A stretch of DNA of 64,000 nucleotides from UBA1447 sp964627535 (lineage in GTDB: Bacteria > Bacillota > Clostridia > Oscillospirales > Acutalibacteraceae), in the NCBI GenBank assembly GCA_964627535.1, contig CAZVJW010000009.1, positions 1 through 64,000 on the forward strand. The letters are read 5' to 3'. Positions 42,184 through 50,784 of this stretch are shown here, one piece after another. Position 1 is the stretch's first letter; each line of letters opens with the position of its first letter. The translations under genes were made by a program, and so were the position numbers. A model generated the notes under the pieces. That model had not been told where the DNA came from. It saw only the letters and a list, made by a program, of their open reading frames with translations, and made no database searches.

Positions 42184-42924
42184 ATGCAAATGAATACCGA
42201 CGGCTTGGTGATAAAAGCCACCGATACCGGTGAAAGCGACCGTGTTGTGACAGTACTGACAAAAGATTTCGGAATTGTCCGCGCCTTTGCAAACGGTGCG
42301 AAGCGGATGAAAAGCCGTTCACAAAGCGCCACGCAGCTGTTAAGTTATTCCCGCTTCTCGATATACAAAAGCAAAGAAAGCTATATCATTGATGAGGCTC
42401 AATGCATAGAAGTATTTTTTAAACTGCGGGAGGATATCGAAAGACTTTCTCTCGCCCAATATTTTTGTGAACTTGCAGGCGAGCTTACACCGGAAATGGA
42501 TTATACCGAGGACTACTTGAAACTGATGCTCAACTCCCTGCATTATTTAGCAAACGGGAACCGTCCGCAACTTTTGCTTAAAGCCTTGACGGAACTGCGC
42601 ATGCTTTGCCTTGCCGGCTATATGCCCGATTTAACGGCCTGTTCAATATGCGGAAAATTCGAAGACAGTCTTATGTTTTTCGATGAAGAGAACAGCCAAA
42701 TTTTCTGTTCGGACTGCAGCAAACAGGGTATGCCTGTCGGCATGGGTATTTTAACGGCAATGAGGCATATTTGTTACGCTGACAATGTAAAGCTTTACGC
42801 CTTTACGCTTCCCGATGAAAGCCTGAAAATTCTTTCTCGGGTTACAGAGAATTATCTTGCAGTTCAAGTACAAAGAAATTTTAATACTCTTGATTTTTAT
42901 AAATCTTTAATGCTAAGCAATTAA
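42184..42924 (+). CDS. recO: DNA repair protein RecO
   Basis: 246 residues. An N-terminal OB fold (DGLVIKATDTGESDRVVTVL) is followed by a helical domain and a zinc finger CSICGKF...CSDCSK near 155-180. RecO loads RecA onto SSB-coated DNA with RecR. GGAGG lies upstream of ATG 42184. Follows era after a 78-base gap with no terminator. Confidence 0.96.
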   Translation: MQMNTDGLVIKATDTGESDRVVTVLTKDFGIVRAFANGAKRMKSRSQSATQLLSYSRFSIYKSKESYIIDEAQCIEVFFKLREDIERLSLAQYFCELAGELTPEMDYTEDYLKLMLNSLHYLANGNRPQLLLKALTELRMLCLAGYMPDLTACSICGKFEDSLMFFDEENSQIFCSDCSKQGMPVGMGILTAMRHICYADNVKLYAFTLPDESLKILSRVTENYLAVQVQRNFNTLDFYKSLMLSN

Positions 42925-42946
42925 ATTAAATTTTTGGGAGACAGCC

Positions 42947-45352
42947 ATGACAGTTAACAGTAATAATACCAGGCATTATAAAGCGCTTGAGCTCGATAAA
43001 ATTCTCGAACATCTTGCCGGATTTACCGCCTGCGAAGACGCACGCTTTCAGGCGCTTAATCTGAGCCCTCAAAGCGATATAAATCTTGCCCGGGCATTGA
43101 TAAAACAAACGGAAGACGCCCACATGCTTTTAGCCCGTTTCGGCGGCCCGTCGTTCGGCGGGCTGAAAAATATAAATAACGTCTTAAGCCGCGCGGACGC
43201 GGGCAGTGTGCTCACTATGAAAGAACTTTTAGATGTCGCTTCGGTGCTCCGGATTATCCGCGGGCTCGTTCAGTGGCGCAGCTCCAACAACGGTGTCGAA
43301 AGCGTTTTGGATATATATTTCGGCGCGCTTGCGCCAAACAAGTTTTTAGAGGATGCTGTTAACGCCGCTATCCTTTCCGAGGATGAAATGGCCGACAGCG
43401 CTTCTCCTTTGCTTTACGATATCCGCCGCAAAATCCGCGTGCAGGAATCTAAAGTGCGCGAACAGCTTGAAAAATATGCCCGTTCACAGACCTATTCAAA
43501 ATATTTGCAGGAAAATATTATTACCATGCGCAACGGCCGTTATGTTGTCCCGGTTAAAAACGAATACCGCAACGAAATTCCAGGCCTTGTTCACGACACT
43601 TCCTCAAGCGGAGCCACTGTTTTTATTGAACCGATGCCCGTCATTGAGGCCAATAACGAAATTAAAGTTTTAAAAGGCAGTGAGCAGGACGAAATTGAAT
43701 GCATACTTACCGAGCTTTCGGCAATGGCAGGGAGTTTTGCGCAGAGTATTAAGACGAGTTACGAATGCGCCGTCGAGCTTAATCTGATTTTCGCCAAAGC
43801 CAATTACGCTTACAGCATCAAAGCAACCGTACCCGAACTAAACGACGACGGTGAAATCAATCTCCGTGCCGCGCGTCATCCGTTAATTGATGCAAAAACG
43901 GTTGTTCCGGTTGATATACTGCTTGGCAAAGACTTTGACACGCTGGTTATTACCGGCCCCAACACCGGAGGCAAAACCGTTTCAATAAAAACAATCGGTC
44001 TTCTGTCCCTGATGGCCATGTGTGGGCTTCTGATACCGGCGGGCGACAGAAGCCGGGTTTCGGTTTTTAATGAAATACTGGCCGACATCGGCGATGAGCA
44101 GAGCATTGAGCAATCCCTTTCAACTTTTTCGGGACATGTTACGAATATAATTGATATTATAAAAAGAGCCGATGACCGCAGCCTTGTTTTAATTGATGAA
44201 CTCGGTGCCGGCACAGACCCTATTGAAGGCGCCGCTTTGGCGATGGCAATATTGGAAGCGCTGCACTTTAAGGGTTCGAAAATTGCCGCAACAACACATT
44301 ACGCGGAACTGAAAGCGTACGCGCTTCAAACACCCCGTGTTGAAAACGGCTGCTGTGAGTTTGATGTTTCCACTTTACGCCCAACGTACAGACTCTTAAT
44401 CGGTGTACCCGGGCGTTCAAACGCATTCGCTATATCCGAACGGTTGGGTATGCCTAAGGATGTTGTTGACAGAGCCAGAGAACTTGTTTCATCCGAAAGC
44501 CTGCGCTTTGAGGATGTTGTCGACAAACTTGAGTTCAGCCGCCGGCAAATGGAACAGGAACATGAATATGCGCGTTCCCTTTCCGCGCAGGCACAGTCCG
44601 CCTTGAATGATGTCAATGCATCAAAAGATGAAATTCAACTATTGCGTGATAAAGAACTTGAACGGGCGAAAGCGCAGGCGGCAAAGATAACCGAGCAGGC
44701 AAAACGCGAGGCTTATACCCTTTTGGCGGAGCTTGAAAAGCTCCGCAAGGAAAAAGATAAAACGAAGGACACAGATGAACTGGCACGACGCGCGAGAGCA
44801 GCCGTTAAACGCGGTGTTGAAGCGATTGACGCGGCATCCGATCCTGTTGTCGAATATGCCGACATCGAAGGTAATTACATTTTGCCGCGCCCGCTGATGA
44901 TTGGGGACACGGTTGTAATTGCCGAAATCGGCAAGGACGCCAAGGTTCTTTCTGTTCCGGATAAAAGCGGGAACGTCGAGGTCCAAACAGGCTCCATAAA
45001 AACCAGAGTCAAACTTCAGGGACTGCGTTTGGTGGAGCATCCTCAGACAAAAAAAGGAACAACGCCGGCCCGCGGCAGAACAGGCGTTGAAAGCAAGCTA
45101 ACTTTGGCGCCTAACACCAGGCTCGATTTAAGGGGGATGACGGTGGACGAGTGCCTCATCGAGCTCGATCGGTTTATTGACGCTTCCCTTCGCACGGGGC
45201 TTTCGGAATTCACCATCGTTCACGGAAAAGGAACCGGCGCGCTGCGCAAAGCTGTGCAGAAATATTTAAAGGACAGCCGATATGTCAAATCCTACAGATT
45301 AGGTGTTTTCGGTGAGGGCGAACAAGGGGTTTCGATAGTTGAGCTGAAGTAA
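42947..45352 (+). CDS. mutS2: Endonuclease MutS2
   Basis: 801 residues. A MutS-like core/lever region precedes an ABC-type ATPase (Walker A TGPNTGGKT near 337, Walker B VLIDELGAGTDP). A long coiled coil (about 520-640, Glu/Lys-rich) leads to a KOW-like segment near 650-690 and a C-terminal Smr domain (LDLRGMTVDE, IVHGKGTGALR). MutS2 acts on branched DNA and also on collided ribosomes in Bacillus (family knowledge). Starts 22 bases after recO with GGGAG upstream. Confidence 0.97.
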   Translation: MTVNSNNTRHYKALELDKILEHLAGFTACEDARFQALNLSPQSDINLARALIKQTEDAHMLLARFGGPSFGGLKNINNVLSRADAGSVLTMKELLDVASVLRIIRGLVQWRSSNNGVESVLDIYFGALAPNKFLEDAVNAAILSEDEMADSASPLLYDIRRKIRVQESKVREQLEKYARSQTYSKYLQENIITMRNGRYVVPVKNEYRNEIPGLVHDTSSSGATVFIEPMPVIEANNEIKVLKGSEQDEIECILTELSAMAGSFAQSIKTSYECAVELNLIFAKANYAYSIKATVPELNDDGEINLRAARHPLIDAKTVVPVDILLGKDFDTLVITGPNTGGKTVSIKTIGLLSLMAMCGLLIPAGDRSRVSVFNEILADIGDEQSIEQSLSTFSGHVTNIIDIIKRADDRSLVLIDELGAGTDPIEGAALAMAILEALHFKGSKIAATTHYAELKAYALQTPRVENGCCEFDVSTLRPTYRLLIGVPGRSNAFAISERLGMPKDVVDRARELVSSESLRFEDVVDKLEFSRRQMEQEHEYARSLSAQAQSALNDVNASKDEIQLLRDKELERAKAQAAKITEQAKREAYTLLAELEKLRKEKDKTKDTDELARRARAAVKRGVEAIDAASDPVVEYADIEGNYILPRPLMIGDTVVIAEIGKDAKVLSVPDKSGNVEVQTGSIKTRVKLQGLRLVEHPQTKKGTTPARGRTGVESKLTLAPNTRLDLRGMTVDECLIELDRFIDASLRTGLSEFTIVHGKGTGALRKAVQKYLKDSRYVKSYRLGVFGEGEQGVSIVELK

Positions 45353-45354
45353 TA

Positions 45355-45405
45355 AAGCGGATAATGGTTAGCTGATAGTGGTCTGGAGAAGGTTGAGATG
45401 AATAA
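45355..45405. repeat. Short GTGG/GAGAAG intergenic repeat
   Basis: A short relative of the hairpin repeats: GATAATGGTTAGCTGATAG followed by TGGTCTGGAGAAGGTTGAG. Arms are incomplete, so it is a remnant. Confidence 0.4.
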
Positions 45406-45438
45406 AAGCAATATTTCTCAAAAACAGGAGGATTTATC

Positions 45439-45840
45439 ATGAAAAGTTTTTTACTACTTTCAATTTCAGCAGTTATTATGATTTTAGTATTAGCATCATG
45501 TAATTCTCAAATTGAAACGAAATATATATCAAAGGATGATATTGCTAAAATGTTCGCTAATGAAGGTTACACAGTTCAATTTGAGGAATGGCCACCAGCA
45601 AAGAGTGGTAATTTTCCTATTCACTTGACTCCTACCGTCATAAAGCTAGGTGGTGAAGAGGAAATATGGCTTTTTGAATTTGATGATCTTAGTAAAGCGA
45701 ATGATGAATTATCTAAAAATACGGACAAAGATAAAAGAATTTATTATAAGGATTTATATGTTATGATGTACAATGGAGAAAATCAAACAATTATTAACAT
45801 TTTGAAGAATCATTTTACCGTAACAGATTGGAAGCGATAG
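45439..45840 (+). CDS. Small putative lipoprotein
   Basis: 133 residues. The signal sequence ends in the lipobox LASC, so the mature protein starts at Cys22 and would be anchored outside the membrane. The rest is charged (about 110 residues, EWPPAKSG, FEFDDLSKANDEL) and not recognised. AT-rich compared with mutS2 upstream, with a good AGGAGG ribosome site. It stands alone between a repeat and a strong terminator, which suggests recent acquisition. Confidence 0.7.
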   Translation: MKSFLLLSISAVIMILVLASCNSQIETKYISKDDIAKMFANEGYTVQFEEWPPAKSGNFPIHLTPTVIKLGGEEEIWLFEFDDLSKANDELSKNTDKDKRIYYKDLYVMMYNGENQTIINILKNHFTVTDWKR

Positions 45841-45870
45841 GTAGGAGTCAAGCTCTACCCTACTTAAAAT

Positions 45871-45923
45871 AATTAGATACTAAAAGGAACGTTCAGATTG
45901 AACGTTCCTTTTAGTATCTAATT
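45871..45923. terminator. 25-bp perfect inverted repeat, bidirectional terminator
   Basis: Arms 45871-45895 and 45899-45923 are exact complements around a 3-base loop. The right arm contains the TAG stop (45918-45920) of the minus-strand flavodoxin gene, and CTTTTAG/CTAAAAG tracts flank the core GGAACGTTC. It can terminate both convergent genes. Confidence 0.75.
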
Positions 45924-46406
45924 ACCATTTATGATGTTTGCCAGCTTCTCAATATTTTCCGGCATGGGTTTCGCATCGGGTTTGCCTTCTTTTGCCGCTG
46001 CCTTTTTCATTACATTTGTCATTATTTTATCCAATCCCTTCATCTTATCCGTGTTGAGTTCTCCGCCGAAGCACTCCACCGCAACTGCTTTTTCCCGAAG
46101 TTCTTCGGGGAAGGCATTCTTTAGCGTTGCATCCAGGTTTTCGGGCAAACCGCAGCAGATAAACAGTGCCGTCCGCTTTTGAAGAATCGCACCGAGGTTT
46201 TGGGCGATATACCCTTTGAGCTTTTTATCAATCTGCCCCATGTAAACCGAACTGCCGACGATAATGTTATCAAAGCTGCCGATATCGGGAATTTTGTCAC
46301 TTTTAACATTTACAGCCGAAACTTCACCATCAAGCCGGATTTTCAGTTTCTCAACACATTCCTTTGTATAACCGTATTTTGAAGAGTAAATAATTAATGT
46401 TTTCAT
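45918..46406 (-). CDS. Flavodoxin domain protein (HemG/menaquinone-dependent type)
   Basis: 162 residues. The FMN phosphate loop YSSKYGYTKEC lies at the N-terminus, and IIVGSSVYMGQIDKK and ALFICCG follow, as in flavodoxin-like oxidoreductases of the PpdD/HemG group. A basic Lys/Ala/Pro-rich C-terminus ends the protein. Third gene of a marR/FMN-binding/flavodoxin operon, starting 23 bases after the FMN-binding gene. A role in electron transfer to the membrane FMN protein is inferred from this arrangement. Confidence 0.88.
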   Translation of the reverse strand: MKTLIIYSSKYGYTKECVEKLKIRLDGEVSAVNVKSDKIPDIGSFDNIIVGSSVYMGQIDKKLKGYIAQNLGAILQKRTALFICCGLPENLDATLKNAFPEELREKAVAVECFGGELNTDKMKGLDKIMTNVMKKAAAKEGKPDAKPMPENIEKLANIINGN

Positions 46407-46429
46407 AGTTTTTTAATTCCTTTCCTATT

Positions 46430-46816
46430 TTAATCCGTCAAAGCGTCCTCAACCGCTTTTAAGTATGCTTTGCTTGTCACAGTGGCACCTGTCATGACAT
46501 CAACGGTTGTATTTTGTTTTTCAATGACCTTGTCAAACAAGCCTTTTGACACCTCAGGCTTTTCAAATAAAACGCTTTTTAAAATATCGATTTGCGTTAT
46601 TCTATTGTCTTTAATTGTGACACTGACTTCGTTTTGCCATCTTCCCTTTCCGTAGCTCCCCTCATACTTGCCATCAGCGAGCTGTGCAGCGCTGATGGGA
46701 TTAATTGCCAAATCTTGGCCTTCTTTCAATCCCCTTGTGATGTATAATCCGAGACTCCCCACAGCAACAACAAACACAAGTATGATACAAAGCACGATTT
46801 TTAAAAACAGTTTCAT
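46430..46816 (-). CDS. Membrane-anchored FMN-binding protein
   Basis: 128 residues. An N-terminal membrane helix (IVLCIILVFVVAVGSLGLYI) is followed by one extracytoplasmic FMN_bind domain. The C-terminal DVMTGATVTSKAYL matches the ApbE flavinylation consensus, with Thr112 as expected FMN acceptor. This is the same type of domain as in RnfG but freestanding. It overlaps the marR stop by 4 bases (ATGA), so it is translationally coupled to the regulator. Confidence 0.88.
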   Translation of the reverse strand: MKLFLKIVLCIILVFVVAVGSLGLYITRGLKEGQDLAINPISAAQLADGKYEGSYGKGRWQNEVSVTIKDNRITQIDILKSVLFEKPEVSKGLFDKVIEKQNTTVDVMTGATVTSKAYLKAVEDALTD

Positions 46817-47301
46817 ATAATTTCCCCTTTTCCTTTTGAACTACCGGTTTCTTCCATCCTATCCAAATTTATCAACATTTTTTGAAGCAATGCTCTACCG
46901 CCTTTCAGTTCCTCGCTATTGATATCCGAAAACAGATTTTTTGTAAACTCGCTTCCCTTCGGTTCCATCTTTTGCCAAAACAGATAACTTTGTTCTGTCA
47001 GTAATATTCGCGTAACCCTGGCATCTTTTTTGTCTTTTTCCAGCTTAAGCAGACCCTTTTGTTCAAGTTTTAAAGCAACCTGCTTAACATTTTGATGAGA
47101 GCTTCCCATTTGTTTTGCGGCCTCTTTCATTGTCGGTGGTTTCTGGAATAAGTTTTCAACAACAATTGATAAAAACCATTGCTTTGCCGTTATGTCGAAT
47201 TCTTTCAATTCTCGTTCTAACAAGGTTTCCATTCTGTTGGCAACAACCAGCAGCGCACCAAATATGAATGTATCATCTTTCATTTCATCTGTAATATTCA
47301 T
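46813..47301 (-). CDS. MarR family transcriptional regulator
   Basis: 162 residues with a winged helix-turn-helix (TMKEAAKQMGSSHQNVKQVALKLEQ in two pieces, then the wing KDKKDARVTRI). First gene of a three-gene redox operon, with a palindromic site over its own promoter, so autorepression is expected. Start 47301 follows GGAGGTGC; a TTG at 47313 overlaps that ribosome site. The inducing signal is unknown. Confidence 0.9.
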   Translation of the reverse strand: MNITDEMKDDTFIFGALLVVANRMETLLERELKEFDITAKQWFLSIVVENLFQKPPTMKEAAKQMGSSHQNVKQVALKLEQKGLLKLEKDKKDARVTRILLTEQSYLFWQKMEPKGSEFTKNLFSDINSEELKGGRALLQKMLINLDRMEETGSSKGKGEII

Positions 47302-47323
47302 AAGCACCTCCAAAATTTATTAT

Positions 47324-47355
47324 GTAACACATTACCCATATAGATAATACGTTAC
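47324..47355 (-). promoter_or_regulatory. Putative MarR-family operator
   Basis: An imperfect inverted repeat (GTAACACATTA at 47324-47334 and TAATACGTTAC at 47345-47355) overlaps the -10 of the marR promoter, the usual place for repression. Confidence 0.55.
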
Positions 47356-47372
47356 CAATTTTCATTTGTCAA
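47344..47372 (-). promoter_or_regulatory. Promoter of the marR/FMN-binding/flavodoxin operon
   Basis: TTGACA (47367-47372) and TATTAT (47344-47349) at 17 bases on the minus strand. Confidence 0.75.
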
Positions 47373-47599
47373 CAGTTTCTTTGAAAATTTTTTTATCTCT
47401 TTTCTTCTCGGGTGATGGACGTTGATGACATCGTCTGTTCCCTCTTCATATGCTTCCTCTGCATATGCAGCTTACTTTTCCCATTTCACTAACCATATAC
47501 AAAATTGTAAAATATTGCCCTAAAATCCTGCCGTTTTACTTGTTTTTTTAGCCCATACAACAATTTTCCGCAATTATCAAAAGAATTTGCCGATAAGGG

Positions 47600-47628
47600 T
47601 TGCGCCTTGCTTTTCATTGTGGTATAAC
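47600..47628 (+). promoter_or_regulatory. Promoter of the ABC exporter gene
   Basis: TTGCGC (47600-47605) and TATAAC (47623-47628) at 17 bases; the transcript would begin near 47635 and carry a leader of about 95 nt. Confidence 0.5.
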
Positions 47629-47641
47629 GTGGGCATACGAT

Positions 47642-47674
47642 ATGAAATTAATGTTTCGGAGAGCTTCAAAATAA
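47642..47674 (+). CDS. Possible leader peptide (10 codons)
   Basis: An ATG at 47642 opens a frame coding MKLMFRRASK and ending at TAA 47672-47674. The last codons form the left arm of the hairpin at 47658-47709. No clear ribosome site precedes it. If translated, ribosome position could switch the hairpin, as in antibiotic-induced attenuation of exporter genes. This is a hypothesis. Confidence 0.25.
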   Translation: MKLMFRRASK

Positions 47675-47716
47675 AACTAAGGCAACTGAGTTTGATTTTG
47701 AAGCTCTCCTTCTTTT
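47658..47716 (+). terminator. Attenuator-like hairpin in the exporter leader
   Basis: GGAGAGCTTCAAAAT (47658-47672) pairs perfectly with ATTTTGAAGCTCTCC (47695-47709), followed by TTCTTTT. It lies between the promoter and the ATG at 47731, where a terminator would stop transcription unless relieved. Confidence 0.65.
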
Positions 47717-47730
47717 AAAGGGGTGATACC

Positions 47731-49989
47731 ATGCTGCCTGACGATATCCTCACAAATATCCCTATACCTCAAGAATTCAGGCAAAAGGCCGAAAAGGTGT
47801 TATTGGATGATGAGAAGGCGTTATTCTCTATTGTCGGCGATTTAAACCTTTCGGGGAAATACGCAAGTTCGGCTCTTATTGTTACCGATAAGCGATTGAT
47901 TGTCTTTGACGATTGCCACAAGGACGGAGTCTTCATTCTGCCCCACAGCGAGGTCGAGGAATCAACCGTCAAACGCATGTACGGCAACGCAATTCTTAAG
48001 GTTAAAAAGGACGGCAGGCAACTTGGCATTTTCCGTTTCACCTATTCCATCGCTTCGTTGGCCGACGCGGCAGCTATGTTCACCGAAAATATCGCAAAAG
48101 GCGCAGATGCCGCGGAAGAGTTCGAAATTGTTTTAGCGACATTCGAAAAGAAGAAATCTGTCTGCCCGAAATGCGGACGTGCTTTAAGCCGCCAGGGTGC
48201 CGAATGTATCAATTGCGCTTCAAAAGGCAAGCTTGCCAAGAAACTTACGAAATATGTCAAGCCCGAGCTGAAGCCAATGCTGCTTTGCCTGTTTCTTTCA
48301 TTAATTACGACGGCTATGGCGCTTGCTCCGCCATACATCACCAAACTGCTTGTTGACAATATTATCCCCCAAAAAGATTTACGCGGGCTTTTAGTTCTGG
48401 TTTTTTCATTGTTGGCTATTTATACTGTTCAATACACCTTCGGCGCCATCCGGGGCTATTTTATGCGCATTACGGGGGACCGGATTGTTTCCTCGCTGCG
48501 CAACGACATTTATGAGAAAGCGCAGTATCTGCCGCTGAGTTTTTATGATAAAACAAGCACGGGCTCTGTTATTTCCAGAGTCAGCGGAGATACCGCCACC
48601 CTGCAGGGTTTCATGCTCAGAATTTCGCAGGATGCCGTTATACAGTTTTTCTTAATGATCGGTATCATTATCATCATGTTTGTTTTAAACTGGAAACTAA
48701 CCCTGCTTTCGCTTACCCCCGTTCCCTTGGTGGTCATCGGAGCGCGTTTTTTCGGCAAGAGAATCGCGCCCATATACCGGAAAATCTGGCGAAGATGGGC
48801 TGCGGTCAGCTCCATTTTATCGGACACCCTGCCCGGGATAAGGGTCATCAAATCCTTTACCGGCGAGCAACGGGCTGCGGATAAATTTGAGGCATATAAT
48901 GAAAAATGGCTGGCGCAAGATAAAAAGGCTGCTGTACTTTCCAATGTTTTTCCGTCCGCCGTAACCTTTTTTGTAACCTGCGGTTCCCTGTTGATTTGGG
49001 GCATGGGCGGTTATTGGGTTATATCGGCACCGGATAAAATCTCCGTTGGCCTGCTGGTGTCTTTCATCTCATATACAAGCATGTTTTACGGACCGATAAA
49101 CTTTTTTGCAACCCTCAACGACACTTATCAAAGCGCCTTAACATCAGCCGAACGGATTTTAGATATCATCGATGCCGAACCCGAACAGAATTTCGGAGCC
49201 GGAAATACCGTCAGTTGCCTGAAAGGCAAAATAGAGTTCAGAAATGTCACCTTTTCTTTCGACAGAATAAAGAAAACTTTAAACAATATTAACTTCGTTA
49301 TTGAGCCCGGTGATATTGTCGGTATTGTCGGCACAACAGGTTCAGGCAAGAGTACGCTGGTCAATCTGCTTATGAGGTTTTATGACAGTTATGAAGGCGA
49401 TATTCTGGTCGACGATGTTAATATTAAAGACATAGACCTAACGTCCTTCCGCAGCAGAATCGGTTATGTCCAGCAGGAACCGATGATGTTCAAGGATACC
49501 GTTTTCCGCAACATCTCTTACAGCGACCCTGATGCGGATGTGGAACAGGTCATACACGCAGCGGATGTGGCGAACGCGCACTCTTTTATTGCCCGCATGC
49601 CGGATGCGTATGATACCATGCTCGGCGAGCGCGGAGTCGGTCTTTCCGGCGGTGAAAAGCAAAGGATCTCTATAGCAAGAGCTGTGCTTAAAAACCCAAG
49701 CCTGCTTATTTTCGACGAAGCAACCGCAGCGGTTGACTCCGAAACCGAGCATCTTATACAGCAGGCTATTGAACGGCTTATCAGCGGCCGGACAACTTTG
49801 ATGATCGCGCACAGGCTTTCAACGCTGCGTAAAGCCAATAAAATACTTGTTGTGGATAAGGGTGAAATCATCGAGTTCGGTTCGCACGACGAGTTGATGG
49901 CTTTGCAGGGCAAGTATTTCAAACTGATCGAAATCCAGTCGCTTTCGGAAAAAATCAGAGAAGGCAAGGAAGCGGAGAATTTTGAGTAA
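47731..49989 (+). CDS. ABC exporter (permease-ATPase fusion) with N-terminal PH-like and zinc-ribbon domains
   Basis: 752 residues. Residues 1-130 look like a PH-like cytoplasmic domain (SSALIVTDKRLIVFDD, GIFRFTYSI). A zinc ribbon follows at about 145-163 (CPKCGR and CINC). An ABC type-1 membrane domain spans about 185-460, and the nucleotide-binding domain has Walker A GTTGSGKST near 534, signature GVGLSGGEKQR and LLIFDEATAAVDSE. Type IV-like exporters work as dimers; no partner half is adjacent, so a homodimer is likely. The DUF1854 gene downstream is a known companion of such transporters. Cargo is unknown; the attenuator-like leader would fit a drug or stress response. Confidence 0.9.
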   Translation: MLPDDILTNIPIPQEFRQKAEKVLLDDEKALFSIVGDLNLSGKYASSALIVTDKRLIVFDDCHKDGVFILPHSEVEESTVKRMYGNAILKVKKDGRQLGIFRFTYSIASLADAAAMFTENIAKGADAAEEFEIVLATFEKKKSVCPKCGRALSRQGAECINCASKGKLAKKLTKYVKPELKPMLLCLFLSLITTAMALAPPYITKLLVDNIIPQKDLRGLLVLVFSLLAIYTVQYTFGAIRGYFMRITGDRIVSSLRNDIYEKAQYLPLSFYDKTSTGSVISRVSGDTATLQGFMLRISQDAVIQFFLMIGIIIIMFVLNWKLTLLSLTPVPLVVIGARFFGKRIAPIYRKIWRRWAAVSSILSDTLPGIRVIKSFTGEQRAADKFEAYNEKWLAQDKKAAVLSNVFPSAVTFFVTCGSLLIWGMGGYWVISAPDKISVGLLVSFISYTSMFYGPINFFATLNDTYQSALTSAERILDIIDAEPEQNFGAGNTVSCLKGKIEFRNVTFSFDRIKKTLNNINFVIEPGDIVGIVGTTGSGKSTLVNLLMRFYDSYEGDILVDDVNIKDIDLTSFRSRIGYVQQEPMMFKDTVFRNISYSDPDADVEQVIHAADVANAHSFIARMPDAYDTMLGERGVGLSGGEKQRISIARAVLKNPSLLIFDEATAAVDSETEHLIQQAIERLISGRTTLMIAHRLSTLRKANKILVVDKGEIIEFGSHDELMALQGKYFKLIEIQSLSEKIREGKEAENFE

Positions 49990-50243
49990 CTGTTTTGAGA
50001 AGAGGTTGAAAAGAAGTAGGCGAATATTCGGGTAAGAAGTAGAGAAGTAGTTGCGAAGAGGTTGAGAAGAAGTTGGAGAACGAAAGAAACAGATAAGCGG
50101 AGAAATGATGCCTATCCATACTCCAATATCTTTCTGCACCATTAGTGCGCTTTTCAATAGCTTTCCGTGACGAAGTCACTCTTTCTCAGTAATTCCCCCA
50201 TTGCTTCTCCACTTCTTCCCGTGACGAAGTCACACTTTTCCAT
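49989..50243. repeat. Large hairpin-type GAGAAG repeat
   Basis: Left arm of GAGAAGAGGTTGAAAAGAAG-like iterations (49995-50090) faces CTTCTC/CTTTTC iterations (50148-50243). Two copies of the palindrome GTGACGAAGTCAC (50167-50179 and 50221-50233) lie in the right arm. It separates the exporter from the DUF1854 gene. Confidence 0.65.
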
Positions 50244-50278
50244 TCTTTTCTATCAATACCGAAGGGTTGGCAAACATT

Positions 50279-50770
50279 ATGGACGAACGAACCTACATTG
50301 AATACGATAATGCGCGCATTACGAAAAATGACGGCATACTGCTCAAGGTTGAAATGTTTGACGGCAGAGTTTTTGACGATATTGAAGCACGCAGGCTTTT
50401 CCCGCTTACGGGTCTTCAAAAATATATTACCCTGCTGGACAGCGAAGGTGTTGAACAGGCTGTCATCCGCGATTTAAGCAATCTCACTCCGGACAGCCGC
50501 AAGATTATCGAAGATGTGCTTGAGGAATATTACCTTGTTCCCAAAATAACTGAAATCGTTTCTATTGTTGAAAAATACGGAAAACTGAGGTTTAAAGTCG
50601 AAACCGACAACGGATCTCACAGCTTTGAAGTAAAAAATTCTCATTCGGATATAAAAATGCTTTACGACGGCAGAGTGCTGATTACCGATTCCAGCGACAA
50701 CCGCTATGATATACCGAATTTAAACGATTTAAGCAGAGACAATTTACGTATATTAAATCCTTATCTTTAA
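50279..50770 (+). CDS. DUF1854 family protein, ABC exporter companion
   Basis: 163 residues matching DUF1854: VEMFDGRVFDDIEARRLFPLTG near 20-45, IRDLSNLTPDSRKIIEDVLEEYY in two pieces, and the C-terminal DIPNLNDLSRDNL. In proteobacteria a DUF1854 protein accompanies a cyanophycin-associated ABC transporter, and here it follows an exporter as well. It is predicted to be cytoplasmic. The start at ATG 50279 is preferred; TTG 50267 directly abuts the AAGGG ribosome site. It may form a complex with the exporter; unproven. Confidence 0.82.
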   Translation: MDERTYIEYDNARITKNDGILLKVEMFDGRVFDDIEARRLFPLTGLQKYITLLDSEGVEQAVIRDLSNLTPDSRKIIEDVLEEYYLVPKITEIVSIVEKYGKLRFKVETDNGSHSFEVKNSHSDIKMLYDGRVLITDSSDNRYDIPNLNDLSRDNLRILNPYL

Positions 50771-50784
50771 TTTAGGAGGAAGTC

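Larger units (their letters stand above)
47302..47730. other. Divergent regulatory region with MarR operator and exporter leader
   Basis: A 429-base gap. The left part has the marR promoter and operator (47324-47372). The middle (47380-47590) is AT-rich and shows nothing I recognise. The right part has the exporter promoter (47600-47628), a 10-codon possible leader peptide and an attenuator-like hairpin. Confidence 0.6.
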
